Shown here: positions 11,233 to 24,500 of the stretch, piece after piece
How the letters are laid out: every line of letters begins with the position of its first letter
Position numbering within the stretch: position 1 is the first letter of the stretch
From: Halichondria panicea
Lineage: Eukaryota; Porifera; Demospongiae; Suberitida; Halichondriidae
Direction: 5' to 3'
NCBI RefSeq assembly: GCF_963675165.1
Contig: NC_087385.1
Coordinates: forward strand, 4,388,412 to 4,452,411
Length of the DNA stretch: 64,000 bases
Notes under the pieces: model-generated
What the model saw: the letters and a program-made list of their open reading frames with translations, nothing else
Database searches by the model: none
What the model was told of the DNA's origin: nothing
Position numbers and translations under genes: made by a program

Positions 11233-14200
11233 ATGGCTGCTGAAGGAGATTTAGCCGATCAGTTTGAGGACCTCAAACTAAATATAGAGTTACCTAAGAC
11301 AAAATTGTTTCGTGCTGATCAGTGTGTAGGTACTGGAGTGTTAAGAGTTGATGAACAGTAAGTCTAGGTTGTGTGTGTCAAATAGGATTCCCATGGGTCT
11401 AGTCGTCTAGTACATACCGTAAATTGATGTAATTACAGCGCCACGTCAGCATCAGCATAATTTTTAGGTCCTAAAAAAGCGCCAACCGTTGCTGAAATAA
11501 TTTTTTTCTGGCGCTTATAAATAGGCGTGTTTGTAACGTGCCGTAATTATTATGCGCATGCGCATAATAATAATATACAAAAAATGTAGCTGTGCACTGC
11601 ACTGTTGCTAGAGGCAGTTGCTACAATACCTCTTTAACTTAACTGGTTAAGACAGATTAGAGACCTCTCTAGATGACTTCAGGATCCTATTCTCTGCTAA
11701 GCTTTTTTCCTAAGCTGACAGATTCAGCACCTAGAAGTGTTGTTTTACAGCCATACAGGGAAACCGACAACAAGTATGCCTTCAAGGAAAAGCGCCCTGT
11801 TGGCCGACCACCTAAGAAGGAACAAGTACAACTCTGCTTCAGCACTGCCAGTGGCAGGTTCTGAGTCTGACACTGATGAGTCTGACACTGACTTGCCACA
11901 CTCCTCGACCTTTTCATCCGCAATTCCAAATACACATCCAGGTGAGAGTACGTGTAGTTGGAAATGTATGACACTTCCATGTACAATCATTATTAGATAA
12001 TACCGTCCGTAATGTAGTTCGTAACTTCCATGGTGCTAAAATTATGGTGGCACTGTTAATAATACATCAAGTTACCGTACATAGTTATAATCCCTTGCAG
12101 CAAAGCAACTGAGACAAATCTACAGCATTTCTCAAAATCAAAGGTTGCTCAGTATGCCAGACATCATGGGGGGAGGAAAGCTGCCAGAAAGTTTCATGTA
12201 CATCACAAAAATGTACAAAGGTGGCTAAAAGACACTATCAAACGTCCACGCAGAGTTAAAAGAACTTTCAAGAAGGGCCAAGGTAGGAAACGTTCGTACC
12301 CTGAAGCAGTTGATCAAGAAATAAGCAAATAGATCCTTGAAAAGCGAGACAATTGTATTGCTCCTGTATCGAAGCAGATTGTACGCTTAAAAGCTCTATC
12401 ATTGATTAAGCTGCTCAACCCCCACTTTAAAACTTCAGATGGATGGATGAAGAGTTTCTTTCAACGACACAATTGGACGTTGCGACACCAAACCTCAATC
12501 GCTCAAATGTTGCCTGCAGACGTCGAAGAAAAAATGGCACGATTTCTACAAGACGTGTACCATGTACGACAGAATGGTGATTTTTCGTACGATTTTATAG
12601 CCAATATAGACGAAACTCCAGTTTTCTTTGATATGGTGCCTTCTTGTGTTGTGAAAAAAATTGGGGAAAAATCCGTTCGAGTTTGGTCAACTAATTCTGA
12701 CAGTGAAGAACTGCTGTTCTTGCCTGCACAGCAAGTGGTAAAATGTTGCCCCAATGGTAATATTCAAAGGTACTACCACACGAACCTTGATTAATGTCAA
12801 AGCCGACTCTGAATAAAGCATGGGTAGATGAGCCCCAAATGCTCAAATGGATACAAATGGTTTGGGTCAAATATACCAAGAAGATGCCTTCTCTGCTTTT
12901 TCTTGATTCCTTCTGTGCACACCTTACAACAGCAGTTCAGAGTGCCTTTGTTGAAGCTAATACCACTGTTCGAGTGATCCCTGGCAGATGTACATCTGTT
13001 TTACAACCCCTTGAACAAGCCAGTCAAATCAATTCTTCGACGCTGCCTCCTGCCAGTTACAACGCAGGTTATTGTCCCATCCCTACCAATGAAATTTCAT
13101 TGGTAGGGATGGGACAATAACCTGCGTTGTAACTTATGCCAGTATATCCGAGAAATTTCTTTGGGAACATGCCCCACAGTGTTTCTCATTGGGGGTTTGG
13201 CAATAGCAATTGCATACTGGTCTTCAGGGTTGCCATGCTCTTCATTTATTGTGAGGAGACCATACATTTTGTACATATGGAAACCACAAACAACACTTCT
13301 GTAGCATTCAGTTGCTTGATCCATAGTGTATAAAGTAAACAAAATCGTGCAGCTGTGCAGCGCATAACAAGACCACACCCATTATTTTCCTCAATTCATA
13401 ATAGCTGTATTACTTAAGTGCCACCATAGACGCCAGCTGGGCTGAACGGTGGTCTAAAAGGTGTGCCACTCAGAAGTGGAATTTTTTTGCACTGTAATTA
13501 CATCAATTTATGGTAGTCCAGATGAGGAATGCCAGGGTTAAAAGGTCATTAATTAAAACACCACGTGGCCTTATGTAAAACCATAGATTAATGAAAGAGG
13601 GATTGGAAACGGATGTGGATGACGTCACAATTTACTGCAGTTTTCCAGGTGCGGTTAAGCTAGTTGGGCATGGCCCGACCGTCCCTGACGGGTGAGGTCG
13701 GGTTGCAAATCTATCTGGGATTTGTTCTAGCGCTCAGATTGCAACATTTTTTACGTGCTTGGTTACACTTCTGTTTGCAAATAGTTGCGAAACCGCATAC
13801 AGTAGGCTGTGGTTTATCACATCATCAGAATAATGCAGTGTTACATAAAAATGCAAAACAAATCCCAGATAAGCTTGCAACCCGACCTCCCTTCAGGGAT
13901 GGTCGGGCCACGCCCAACTACGGTTAAGCATCCCTTTGATCTCATCTGCGTTTCCCTTTTAAAGATAGCGTTTACTTAGCTGCTCGAAAAACTCTGCTAT
14001 ATAACAGACGACCATTCAGGCAGGTATTGTTTAGAAACGGTCTTTACCAGTGCCTCGTGCTGTTATTAGAGAAAATTTTGAGGTAAGCCGCCTCTCAGCT
14101 GTTTTTGTCTTGAAATCTTATACTTTTGAACACTCATAGTGTTAGCGTAAATGCATCAGGAAAGTTTTATTGCACTACATCTCCTTTCTTACTTCTTATA

Positions 14201-15684
14201 CATGGACTGGTAATATAATAATGCTTAGGCTGGATTACGATTGGTTGGCAGAAAAGGCCCCCTCTAGAACTCATCCAAAGACATAGGTCTTTGGGGTTTT
14301 ACTCTGGCAAAGGTCCTGTATATAAACCATCAATACAGCACCTCTAACAGCGCTACTCGCCCTCACAGACACTACTGTACTGGTTCTAGTCTTAAGTTGT
14401 TACTATAATTCTTTATTCTTTATACATGTAGAACATAGCCTCAATTAGACCGCAGGGAAACACGGCTTGTACTTCGGGGGTGCTTCCGTTTCCAATCCCT
14501 CTTTTATTAATCTATGGTAAAACTGAGTTCACCCTTGCGCCCCTGTGTTTATACACCTAGCTTTATCCTCTTTATAACAGCCGGCCCCAGACAAACTAGT
14601 TAGCTTGAGAGAAGAGATCCAAGATTTAATTACCTTTTATTGCGAAATCACAAAATATATTCTGTGGCTAGGGTATAAATTTTGATGGTACTGGTTTTCA
14701 GCAGGGAAATAAACGATCAAAATAACAGAAGCGTTAACTGCTAGATCTATATGCAACAAAGATCAAGAACCCAGTACAAGAATGTTTAATGGCATTCCTC
14801 CTCTGCCCCCGTAGTGAGGTCAATTGGACAGGAGAGAATGGGGAGACTGTATGTCTGTTGTATCCTGAAATATGCCTGCATGCAGTCAGTCGCGATGTAA
14901 GCTCGTTTCCCCACCCCTGCCTCTACATGCTGACCTCCTGCCAACTAGACATCGAGGAAGAACAAGAGGGGGAGCCAGTGGAGACCATAGAAATGAGGAT
15001 GGTACTTGAGAATGAGGATAAGTGTAAGTAATTTCATGGTATTTACTTAACCCATAGTCACAATTTTTCTTAGCTATTCAGTAGCTGATTTGAAACACTA
15101 TGTAATTGTTTCTTCTTTTCCAGTGGAAGAGCTGTTTGAGCTGATATCCGAAGGCCAGGCTCTCCACCCTGACCCTGAGGACCTGAGCACTGATGAAGAG
15201 GGGGAAGAAGGTGACGCTGTTATTTTGGAGGATTTTCAGCCGCTGGAAGAGGGAGCAGACTTCTTCAGAACGGAAGAAGACTTACAGTTTCTAAGTCCTG
15301 AAGGTAAAGCATGACTCCCTATAGCCCACCAGAGGGTGTTTAATGTCAATAGTAAACTGCTACTTGGGAACTCTACCACATGTTTTGTTAGGGATCAACC
15401 TTGGGCCGTTTTGGCCGGGTGTGTTATGTGTTTCCCTTATGTTACTTTTGTGCCCCATAACTTTAAACCAGAGTAAGTGGTAAGTGGCTTTCTGTAAGTT
15501 TTGGAGAATTCAATATTAAATTCAATATTAGGTCAGAGAACGTTGGAACGTATTGAGACTTTGTTAGCAGCCTCTGGAAACATACCTTCCGTTCAAAATG
15601 GTAAGGATGTGCTCTTATAAATAATGCTGAATTATTATAGTATGTTTCTCAGGGAACAGTCAGTTTGAAGATGCTGAGGACTGA
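11233..15684 (+). CDS. CLNS1A: Methylosome subunit pICln
   Basis: Five exons (11233-11357, 14815-15023, 15124-15303, 15532-15600, 15653-15684) give 204 residues; human pICln is 237. Exon 1 (residues 1-41) ends GTGVLRVDE, the start of the PH-like fold. Exon 2 has EVNWTGENGETVCLLYPEIC and LHAVSRDVSSFPHPCLYML. Exon 3 has the diagnostic GQALHPDPEDLSTDEEGEEG, then QRTLERIETLLAAS, and the protein ends QFEDAED, matching the human QFEDADVDH tail. pICln chaperones Sm proteins and hands them to PRMT5/WDR77 for arginine methylation before SMN assembles snRNP cores. The N-terminus is diverged. Intron 1 is 3,457 nt, far longer than its neighbours, because it contains three transposons (11417-13513, 13581-14517, 13661-13920). 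Confidence 0.93.
11776..13027 (+). pseudogene. Degraded pogo/Tigger-like transposase
   Basis: Pieces in different frames resemble a pogo-family transposase. A helix-turn-helix-like part is near 12138-12330 (QYARHHGGRKAARKF, RWLKDTIKRP), followed by an in-frame TAG at about 12330. A CENP-B-type DNA-binding part starts near 12402 (DGWMKSFFQRHNWTLRHQTS). The first catalytic Asp region is DFIANIDETPVFFDMVP (about 12592-12640). A frame change near 12700-12730 is followed in another frame by PMVIFKGTTTRTL, then in a third by LLFLDSFCAHLTTAVQSAF (second Asp) and VIPGRCTSVLQPLEQ. The C-terminal part with the last catalytic residue is missing. The gene is dead through a stop, frameshifts and truncation. 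Piece boundaries are approximate. Confidence 0.82.
13055..13134. repeat. Perfect 80-bp palindrome
   Basis: The 40-nt left arm is followed without a spacer by its exact reverse complement, centred between 13094 and 13095 (TGAAATTTCA at the centre). It begins right where the transposase coding remnant stops, so it looks like a fold-back rearrangement or a small insertion within the pogo element. Confidence 0.9.
13581..14517. mobile_element. 937-bp inverted-repeat transposon in pICln intron 1, with a nested element
   Basis: The ends CCATAGATTAATGAAAGAGG at 13581 and the reverse complement ending at 14517 match over about 33 bp with one mismatch. Both ends are flanked by TAAAA (13576-13580 and 14518-14522), a 5-bp target duplication. 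No transposase frame is visible inside; superfamily not assigned. A second element with its own target duplication sits inside at 13661-13920. Confidence 0.82.
13661..13920. mobile_element. 260-bp MITE with 9-bp target duplication (Mutator-like), nested
   Basis: The ends are long inverted repeats of about 65 bp (TAGTTGGGCATGGCCCGACC at 13661; mirrored and ending at 13920). The sequence CGGTTAAGC is present on both sides (13652-13660 and 13921-13929). A 9-bp duplication with long TIRs is typical of Mutator-like elements. It interrupts the element at 13581-14517, so it inserted later. Confidence 0.85.
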
Positions 15685-15842
15685 TAAACTTTCATTTTAT
15701 AATAATTGTTCACTGCCATATTTGATTACATAATTATAATGGTTGAAAACCTGATACAATAAAATATCATTATAATTATAATAATGGTAATTCCATAATA
15801 GGTGAATATAATAATAATTTATAGCTCCTGAATATGAGTTCA

Positions 15843-16978
15843 CTAGTTCTCTTTCTTGTGAGCCTTGTGAGCCGGTGGTAGAAACCAAAGAACTCCTTTA
15901 ATGACAAGAGTGTAGACTTTGCCCAGTGTAAGGAGACAGATCGCCTGATGGAACACAGCTGCTGTCCGATAATAGGGGCCGTTAAACGGGTCCATAGTAG
16001 CAGGACACAGCACGTAGTTTAGGTTAACATGGGTCAACTGTAGGAGGAAAATGTGGGTATGGATGTGTGTGGTAGCAGTACAATTGTACTGACCAAGGCA
16101 ACTGATTGCAGAATGTAGTGGTTGTGGATTCCAAACAGAATACCAGAGAAGCACGCCCACGCCCACTCTTTAAATGGCTCAAGTGATTTAGGACCTATAC
16201 AGTGTGTGTACATATGTGTGTGTGTGTGTGTGGAGAAGCTGTAAAATAGCATCCATTTGCAAACAAAAACATAGTCATTATAATCTTACCCCAAGAGTAG
16301 ACGAGGAATGGAGGCACAATGAAGAAGATAAGGAGATGTTGTATCCAGTAATTGTACACCTCTCCAGGAAACTGTAGGGAAAATCAAAGAGTAGATAATG
16401 TTGCTACTATTTTAAAAGGACCTACGAATCTGCTCTGAGTGTCAGGGAGGATAAGCGCAATGAATGCTCCATACACATAATGAATCATTATCCTGCAAGT
16501 GGAATGTAAACTCAATACGAACACATTATAAAACTGAGAAACCTACCTCAAAACAGAAAAAGACAACTTGTTTGGTTTTGCAGCCAGCAAGTAAATCTAA
16601 TATGATAGAACAAGTAATGTGTATTACTGCTGGGTGATATATGCATACCTGGATGACAGTAATGACGTGGCATGGATTCAATAGATAGAGGAGCTCCTTT
16701 GAGCACAACTTGTAGCCAATCTCCAGTCCAAACACCAAGCAGAGTAGGACGAGCAAAAACTGCTTGGCCACACTGTTCGCCTGCTTTGGGAAAGTGCTGG
16801 GCATGGTGTATGTGAACCAGCCCACTATCCCCACAATGATCATCATACTAGTAGACAGCATGGTCTCCATCAGCATGGTCTTGGGGGTCAAATAAGTTGC
16901 ACACTCTGCTCCACCGTGTCCAGGGATGTTGGGGTCAATCCCTCCGAATAGTGCCTCCTTGATATCTTCAATGCCCAT
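15843..16978 (-). CDS. TMEM164: Transmembrane protein 164
   Basis: Six exons (16649-16978, 16547-16596, 16426-16492, 16290-16371, 16094-16194, 15843-16037) give 274 residues; human TMEM164 is 297. The N-terminus GIDPNIPGHGGAECATYLTP matches the human GGVDPSFAGNGGPDCAAFL region. LLVLLCLVFGLEIGYKL and LLYLLNPCHVITVIQ follow, then YNYWIQHLLIFFIVPPFLVY and VNLNYVLCPATMDPFNGPYY. About seven hydrophobic segments. TMEM164 was described as an acyltransferase making polyunsaturated ether phosphatidylethanolamines, with a conserved Cys in the NPCH segment present here; this role is family knowledge. An in-frame ATG two codons upstream (16984) is equally possible. The basic tail HKAHKKEN could be an ER retention signal. 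Divergent from AMMECR1. Confidence 0.92.
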
Positions 16979-17202
16979 CTTCAAGTCTCTTTAAACTTTA
17001 TCAGCTATTAACTCCTCTCTTTGTATGGTCAGATCATAGATGGTCAGATGGGCATGGGGGTTGTCAAGTGTGGGCATGTCTATTTGAAATAGACCACACC
17101 CAGTCTTAGGAATGGGCTTTATTTAGATAATAAAACGGAGTAAAACAAACCAGAGATCTTCTCGAACAAATGCGAATATCTCTGAACAAACACAAACTGA
17201 AA
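16979..17202. promoter_or_regulatory. Shared divergent upstream region, TMEM164 / AMMECR1
   Basis: 224 nt between start codons, with a short GATGGTCAGAT-type direct repeat near 17027-17050. Called from layout. Confidence 0.4.
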
Positions 17203-18172
<970 letters not shown>

Positions 18173-18575
18173 TCAAGTAGCTCAAACTTAATTAAGTATC
18201 ATTATTTTTATCTGTTTTCTGTTTTCCAGGACCTTTATTTATATAGATCTGCATAAGGTATTAGATCCCATTTTAGCAGGGAACTACTTTAACTGTACAG
18301 ACCCTGCAGTGTTGGGTACGGATGGTGTCCTATGTACATGCATTGGAATGTTAATGATATTCATGATCAATTGGGACTTCTCGAGTAAGGGCGTGACTCG
18401 ATGTTATCTGTTGCAGTACAGTACCGTAAGTCCCAGGTTTGACCCCGTTTCCAAAGAGAAAGGCGTGAATATCTTATTATCACTTGGCTATAGTCGAGTC
18501 TAGTCAAGTTGTACAGAGGCTACCAGTCGTTGAGGCACTAGGGCTAAGTGCTGTGTCTGTGTGTGACATCAAACC
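18173..18575. other. Spacer between AMMECR1 and DLG
   Basis: 403 nt between genes on the same strand, presumably AMMECR1 3' UTR followed by DLG promoter and 5' UTR. No ORF, repeat or RNA gene recognised. Confidence 0.5.
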
Positions 18576-21500
18576 ATGCCCGTCAAAAAGCAGGGTATGT
18601 AGCTAGCTACGTACTTTCCATGCGCATATGCATGGCCAACTAGCTAGCTAGCTGGATTGTTCTCAGTTTGATCTTGTATGTATGGTTTAAAAAAAGCATT
18701 GCCGTTTATTCATAGCAGCTAGTGCTTGCAAACTATAATAGCAGCTAGAGGTTGATTAAATGCACAATGTACACAGTCTCTAGCTAGCTACGTACTTAAC
18801 ATGATAATCATTGTTGTCTCCTAATACTACAGATGCACATCGCGCTCTCCAACTGCTGGACGAGTATCGTCGCAGATTGGAAGGCAGTGAGAACAAGCAA
18901 TTGAGGGAAGCTCTAGAGAAAGCAATCGTAGCCATCAGATCGAGGCTTTTTCAGGCCTTGCTAGGTGAACGACACCCCATTTACACACCTAATATTGCAT
19001 GTACACGGCTAGAATGTGTGCAGCTGTTGTCTATACGAATATGTGGGGTGCTTTGAGGGCGTGTTACGACTATGATTTCCCTTAGCTCCTTCACTAGGTC
19101 ATGAATACCAGTTTGTCTGTTGACCTTAACCTCACCAGTTTGCACTATGCACCTCAACTGTTTATCAACATGTGACATTTTGCAGACATTCACGAGTTCT
19201 ACACATACACTCTGGAGGACCGTACCAAAACTGTGGATGTAAAGACATCGGAAGCGAACCAACTAGCCGAGCGTTGGGAGGGCCATGGAGCCCCTGTGCC
19301 AGCGGAGGTGCAGGATCAGGCCAGGCAATCCCTGGTATGTGGTATTAATTACAGTGTGAATTCCCCATGTTTTTCACCACGACCATATATACTGTGTGGG
19401 TGCTTCCATGTTGACCACTAGTTAAGCAACTTTGTAATGTGATACACAAATACTACATAGTCTACAATGTAGGCTGTTGCCGGTATCACAATTACCAGTG
19501 CATACTTGTGCTTATTGTGCTGTACATGTACATTGATGTTAGTGATGTATGATTGTTGCTACATAGATGGTTATAATTATGCTCATAATTATGATATTTG
19601 TAAGGTTTGTTGTTTATAGTTTCCGGTGGCCAGAAACTCTACCGTGCCTTTCCTGTGTCGCATTCGCAAGTCTTATACAGTGATTTCTGGTCACCTTTCA
19701 GCTAGCCAACAGTGCTAACTAGGCTGGCTAAGTGCAAACACGTACTAAATACTACAATCTGACTTAATTGTTGTTTGACTGTGTTTCTCTTTGCCTCCCT
19801 CTAGTCGAAAGACATGTCGGACTTTGGAAAGGTGAATGAAGATTAATGTCGTGTGTCAGCCCCACTCAGTTAGAAATCTCATCAGCAGAACAGTCTCTAT
19901 AATCATAGTTTTTTAATAGTTGTGCCGTTCCGTTAATTTTATCCCTTCTCAATTTTCCTGCTGTGCATTCTTCCAGTACTGTATTTGGTATTTGGTGCTA
20001 ATGATATAAGGTTGTACTTGGATACACTTGTTATGACTAGTTGTACACGAGGCAAGCATACTCCTATATCGTACTAATTCTTGTCAATGAATATAGTTAT
20101 GTCTTGTGAGTTCCATGTGACTTACTCACTTTGCTTGTTTTTCTTATCATTAGGTTGAGGTTGAGCCGACTACATTTGATGTGAGTTCAACACAACACGT
20201 CTGTGTGTACACTCCACCCATCTCTTAAGCTGTGTGTTGTACCCTTACACCCTTCAAACAAGCAAGCCTTTGTTACTGCATGTCTCCGTGTTGTGTATAG
20301 TAACTAGTATTTTATAGACTAAACTTAAAAGTTGGCTGGGGCTTGTTTTGGTGTACTGTTGTCACTTGGTTTTCATTGAAATGCGTCTAATGAAATTCAT
20401 GCCTCGATTCAAGGAAATGTCATCATCACTGCTGTACACACATACACTTCTTGCACCTCTATAGGATGATGATGACTGGATCTACGAGGATATTGACATT
20501 CAGAGGGCAAGTTTTATAAACACATCTGACCATGATAATTATATGTATAGCTGTAAAGCAGTTACCAACTATATTTATATCTTTGTGTGTTCTGTTGTAT
20601 AGACTGAGGCTGGTGGTCTAGGAGTGAGCATTGCTGGTGGCATGGACAACCCTCATGTGGACGATGGGAACCCTGGTATCTTCATCACTAAGCTCATCCC
20701 AGGAACTCCAGCAGAAACTGACGGTCGACTACAGTGAGTACAAGTACTGTAGTTGTAGTTGGGTTTAGGCCAAACTTCCTTCCTTGTGTTTTTATGAAAT
20801 GAAATGGATAGCCCCTAAGATCTGGTACTGTCCCATACATTGAAAATCACTCTTTGCGGATCTAGTTTCTTCTTGACATGGTGTCCTAGTCCTATGCATG
20901 TAGATACATGTACATTATCAGTATTGTCCCTCTGGTAGGCTTGGCGATCAGATAGTGTCAGTCAACGGAACATCTCTGAAGGCAGTATCACACATGTTTG
21001 CTGTTCAGACACTCAAGGACTCGGGGAAATTTGTCAACCTGGTACGATTGATTATGTTATGTGATAGCACACCACAGATAGAATGTTATTAATAATAATA
21101 ATTCCAATTATAGAAAGTTCGTCGAAAGCAAGGCCGTGTATGGACACCAGCCTCTGACACTGGTACTCTGGACAGACGGTACCGAGGTAAGGAAGGACCC
21201 CTAGCAATTGTTTCATTATGACTTTACAATGTACACTATGCTATAGTTATACATTGATTGTGCCTGTGCAGTGAATATAGAGCATCGATCTGTATCTCCT
21301 GCCACTAGGGTGGTGGATATCATCCTCATCAAAAACATGAAAGGTACTACTCTGTTGTATAGTTTTTGCCACATAGTTATAGTTTAGCTGTACCACGTAC
21401 ATGTATGACTATTGCTGTGCTCACTTTTCCTAGGGCTGGGTTTCAGTATTGCGGGTGGTCGTGGCAACCAGCATGTGCTCGAGGATGATGGCATATTTGT

Positions 21501-24500
21501 GACCAAGATTATCGAGGGAGGTGCAGCTGAGCAAGACGGTACTCTTGAGATTGGGGACAGGATCATCAAGGTGGGTATAGCTGTATGTAGTGTACTTTGT
21601 CGTGATGTAAGATTCTGTGCTATTTCCATAACTCGATCTCTCCTATGTATTGAGGTGTTTAATCATGGTAGATGTATGATGTATTGGTTACTACACGATT
21701 GTATTGGTTAACATGTTGAATGCTTTTTGGAAGCTTAAAGCACATATTAAGCACTGTAAACAGCTAAACAGTTGACCTCTGTTTTATCTACTTGCTAGTT
21801 TTACAGCCTCGTACATTTGTACAGAGCTTAGTAGTACCCCTCCCCCTCCAGGTGAATGGCAATACAATGGTTGATGTAACCCACGACGAAGCTGTGGCTG
21901 TGCTCAAGGCCACTCAAGTGAAGGTGTTGCTCACCATTGAGAAAAATGCCATCTCCAGCACAACTGAACCAGGGGAAGAGGTCAGTACTACATGTAGCTT
22001 CAATCTTCAATTGTGCAGTATCACTTCCTTCAGTTTTCGTATCAGGAAGGCTATTTTGCTGTGGCTTAATTAGCCAGGGAAAACATACATGTTGTATATT
22101 ATTGAAGTATCACTTCCTTCAGTGTTCGTATCAGGAAGGCTATTAATTAGCCAGGGAAAACATACATGTTGTATATATATTATTAACTTAGAGGTGTTAT
22201 GTCATTACCTCAGAAGCATGATACAGCTCACTGGGTGTATTTCACATTATTGCTAAATTATTCCCAGGGGGTTGAGGGTGGTAAGACTCAGCGCACTGTG
22301 GTGTTGACAAGAGCCGAAGGGGTTGGACTGGGGTTTAACATCATTGGAGGGGAGGGTGACACTGGTGTATTCATCTCCCACATTTCCTCCGACTCCATTG
22401 CTGATAGGAGTGGACAGCTACAGGCCGGAGACCTTATTGTTCAGGTTAGTGGGGTACTTGTCAGCCTAATGACACTGCTTTGTCCTGTCTTGTTTCTTGT
22501 TGAGCCCTCATAATTATACACATACATTGGTAATACCATATTGTGTCGTTGGTTCAGGTGAATGGAGACGACATGCATGACTGTACCCACGAGGAAGCAG
22601 CCACAGCTCTAAAGAACTCAGGCACCACTGTCACACTGGTGGTAGAACACAAGTCTGAGGAGTATAAAGAGTTTCAGGCTCGTCTACAGCAGGTTCAGGC
22701 TAACGAGAGCGGAGTATCACCGCAGCCATCGGACGGCCCTGCACTTGTAAAACAGCTCTATGTCAGGTACTGTGTATAGTGTCTTTCTGTTAAAAAGGTG
22801 TTATTGGAGCACTCATGAAATGGTCTTTGTTACGTAGTAGCTTGTATTCAACGTATACAGTCAGTGCCAACTTTACAGGGTTTTGCAGAATCTTTGCAAT
22901 ATCCACAAAAAGCGTTTTGTGTTGAGCGTTCCTTATATGGTTATCTGTGGTCAACCATAAAGTTGTAGATCTAAGCAGCATGGCACTCTTCTACAACAGT
23001 TGATGGATCAACTTGAAGATTCTCAGCAACACTTTGATAAGATAGTCCAAGCAGCTCTGTCTGATGCACTATTCTCCATCTTATATCCCAAATAATGCCT
23101 TGATATTTTTTCACAAGTAAAAAGCCATTTTGTTTTTGACTGTTGCTTTCCAATCAGACTTGGCATTTTACCACAATGTGTATATGACACCACAATGTGT
23201 AAACATTAGATATCCATATAAGGAACGCTCTACACCCTCTATTTCTGGGAAAAGTATGTACTAGCTGTGTTGTTAAACGGTTTGTGTGCATGTAGGGCCC
23301 TGTTTGACTATGACAGCAACAAGGATGATGATCGTCCCTCGCAAGGCCTCTCATTTAAGCATGGAGACATCCTACACGTCCTGAATGGAAGTGATGATGA
23401 GTGGTGGCAGGCTGCTCTCGTAGGTAACCATGGCGATGATGGGCCCTCAGGCATTATCCCAGGAAGAAAGAGGTGAGTATAAGTATGGAATAAAGTTGAT
23501 GTGTGTGTTTTTGGATATGATCTCAGTGTTTGTACAACTACAAGCCACCCAACCAAATGTGTTTGTGTGTACATGTATGTGTGAATGCTTGTTGTGCCTC
23601 ATTGTAGGATTGAGCGACGTACCAAGTCTAATCAAAGGAGCGTGAAGTTCAACCGAAACGACACATTATCTACTGACGACAAGAAAGAAAGGGTAAGTAA
23701 CTATTATGAAATGCTCAATACCACAACAGCTACAAGTGTGTTATTTTAGCTTCTGGTTTGTGTCTCTCCATTAGAAACTATCTACCAATGAGAAGCGTGG
23801 AGCTCGTGCCAGCTTCAAGCTGTCTAGGAAACTGCCCTTCATCAAGAAAGTTGGAGCTACCCCCTCCACTGACCTGGATGACTCCAAGTCAGAGGAGCAC
23901 ATTGCCACATACGAGCCTGTCAAGCTAGAGCCCAGTGAGTGCATGGTACTGCTACAGTACAACATGTAGCAGAGATGTGAAACTGTCTGTATTGAGTGAG
24001 GAGTACTGTGATTTTTATTCTCCAAAAGTTCACTGTTACAGCTAGTACAAGTCTTTTTGAATCTGTACCCATTAACTGAGCGTTACAAATATTGCCCATT
24101 CCAGGAGGGTATGCTCGCCCAGTGATCATCCTGGGACCACTCAAGGAGGACATTAACGATATGCTTGTGCAAGAATTCCCTGACAAATTTGCCGGATGTG
24201 TCCCTCGTACGTTAACACAATAATACATACTCTACATGTAACTAAATGTATACATACACGTGGTGCCGTTCTCCCAGTATGGTAGTATCTAACACAGTGT
24301 TTATGCCCACGCTTTGTTCTCTTGTTTAGACACCACTCGCTCCCCTCGCGAAGGAGAGGTGGATGCACGGGACTACCACTTTGTGTCCAGTGTGGAGAAC
24401 ATGGAGAGGGACATTCAGGCTCACCTATTCATAGAGGCTGGTCGCTACAAGGACAATCTGTACGGCACCAGTATCAAGGCTGTGCAGGAGGTGGCCAATC

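Larger units (their letters stand above)
11417..13513 (+). mobile_element. Pogo/Tigger-type DNA transposon, inactive, in pICln intron 1
   Basis: The terminal inverted repeats are CCGTAAATTGATGTAATTAC (plus AG) at 11417 and its reverse complement, one mismatch, ending at 13513. Both are flanked by TA, the target duplication of the Tc1/mariner/pogo superfamily. The 2,097-bp interior carries a degraded transposase on the same strand as pICln (see the pseudogene entry) and an 80-bp perfect palindrome at 13055-13134. Just inside each TIR the element also carries GCGCC-rich subterminal words. Confidence 0.9.

Noticed and set aside
10906-11361. 151-codon plus-strand frame upstream of and including pICln exon 1
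   Set aside because: Its upstream part is antisense to RCE1; only the part from the ATG at 11233 fits pICln.
11551-11562. Perfect TGCGCATGCGCA-type NRF1 site downstream of pICln exon 1
   Set aside because: It lies inside the pogo element, so it is more likely transposon sequence than a pICln regulatory site.
13664-13927. 87-codon frame within the nested MITE
   Set aside because: It spans the inverted repeats and reads through the element end; no similarity to any protein.
18309-18503. 64-codon frame between AMMECR1 and DLG
   Set aside because: No recognisable motif, no splice context, and composition like the surrounding spacer.
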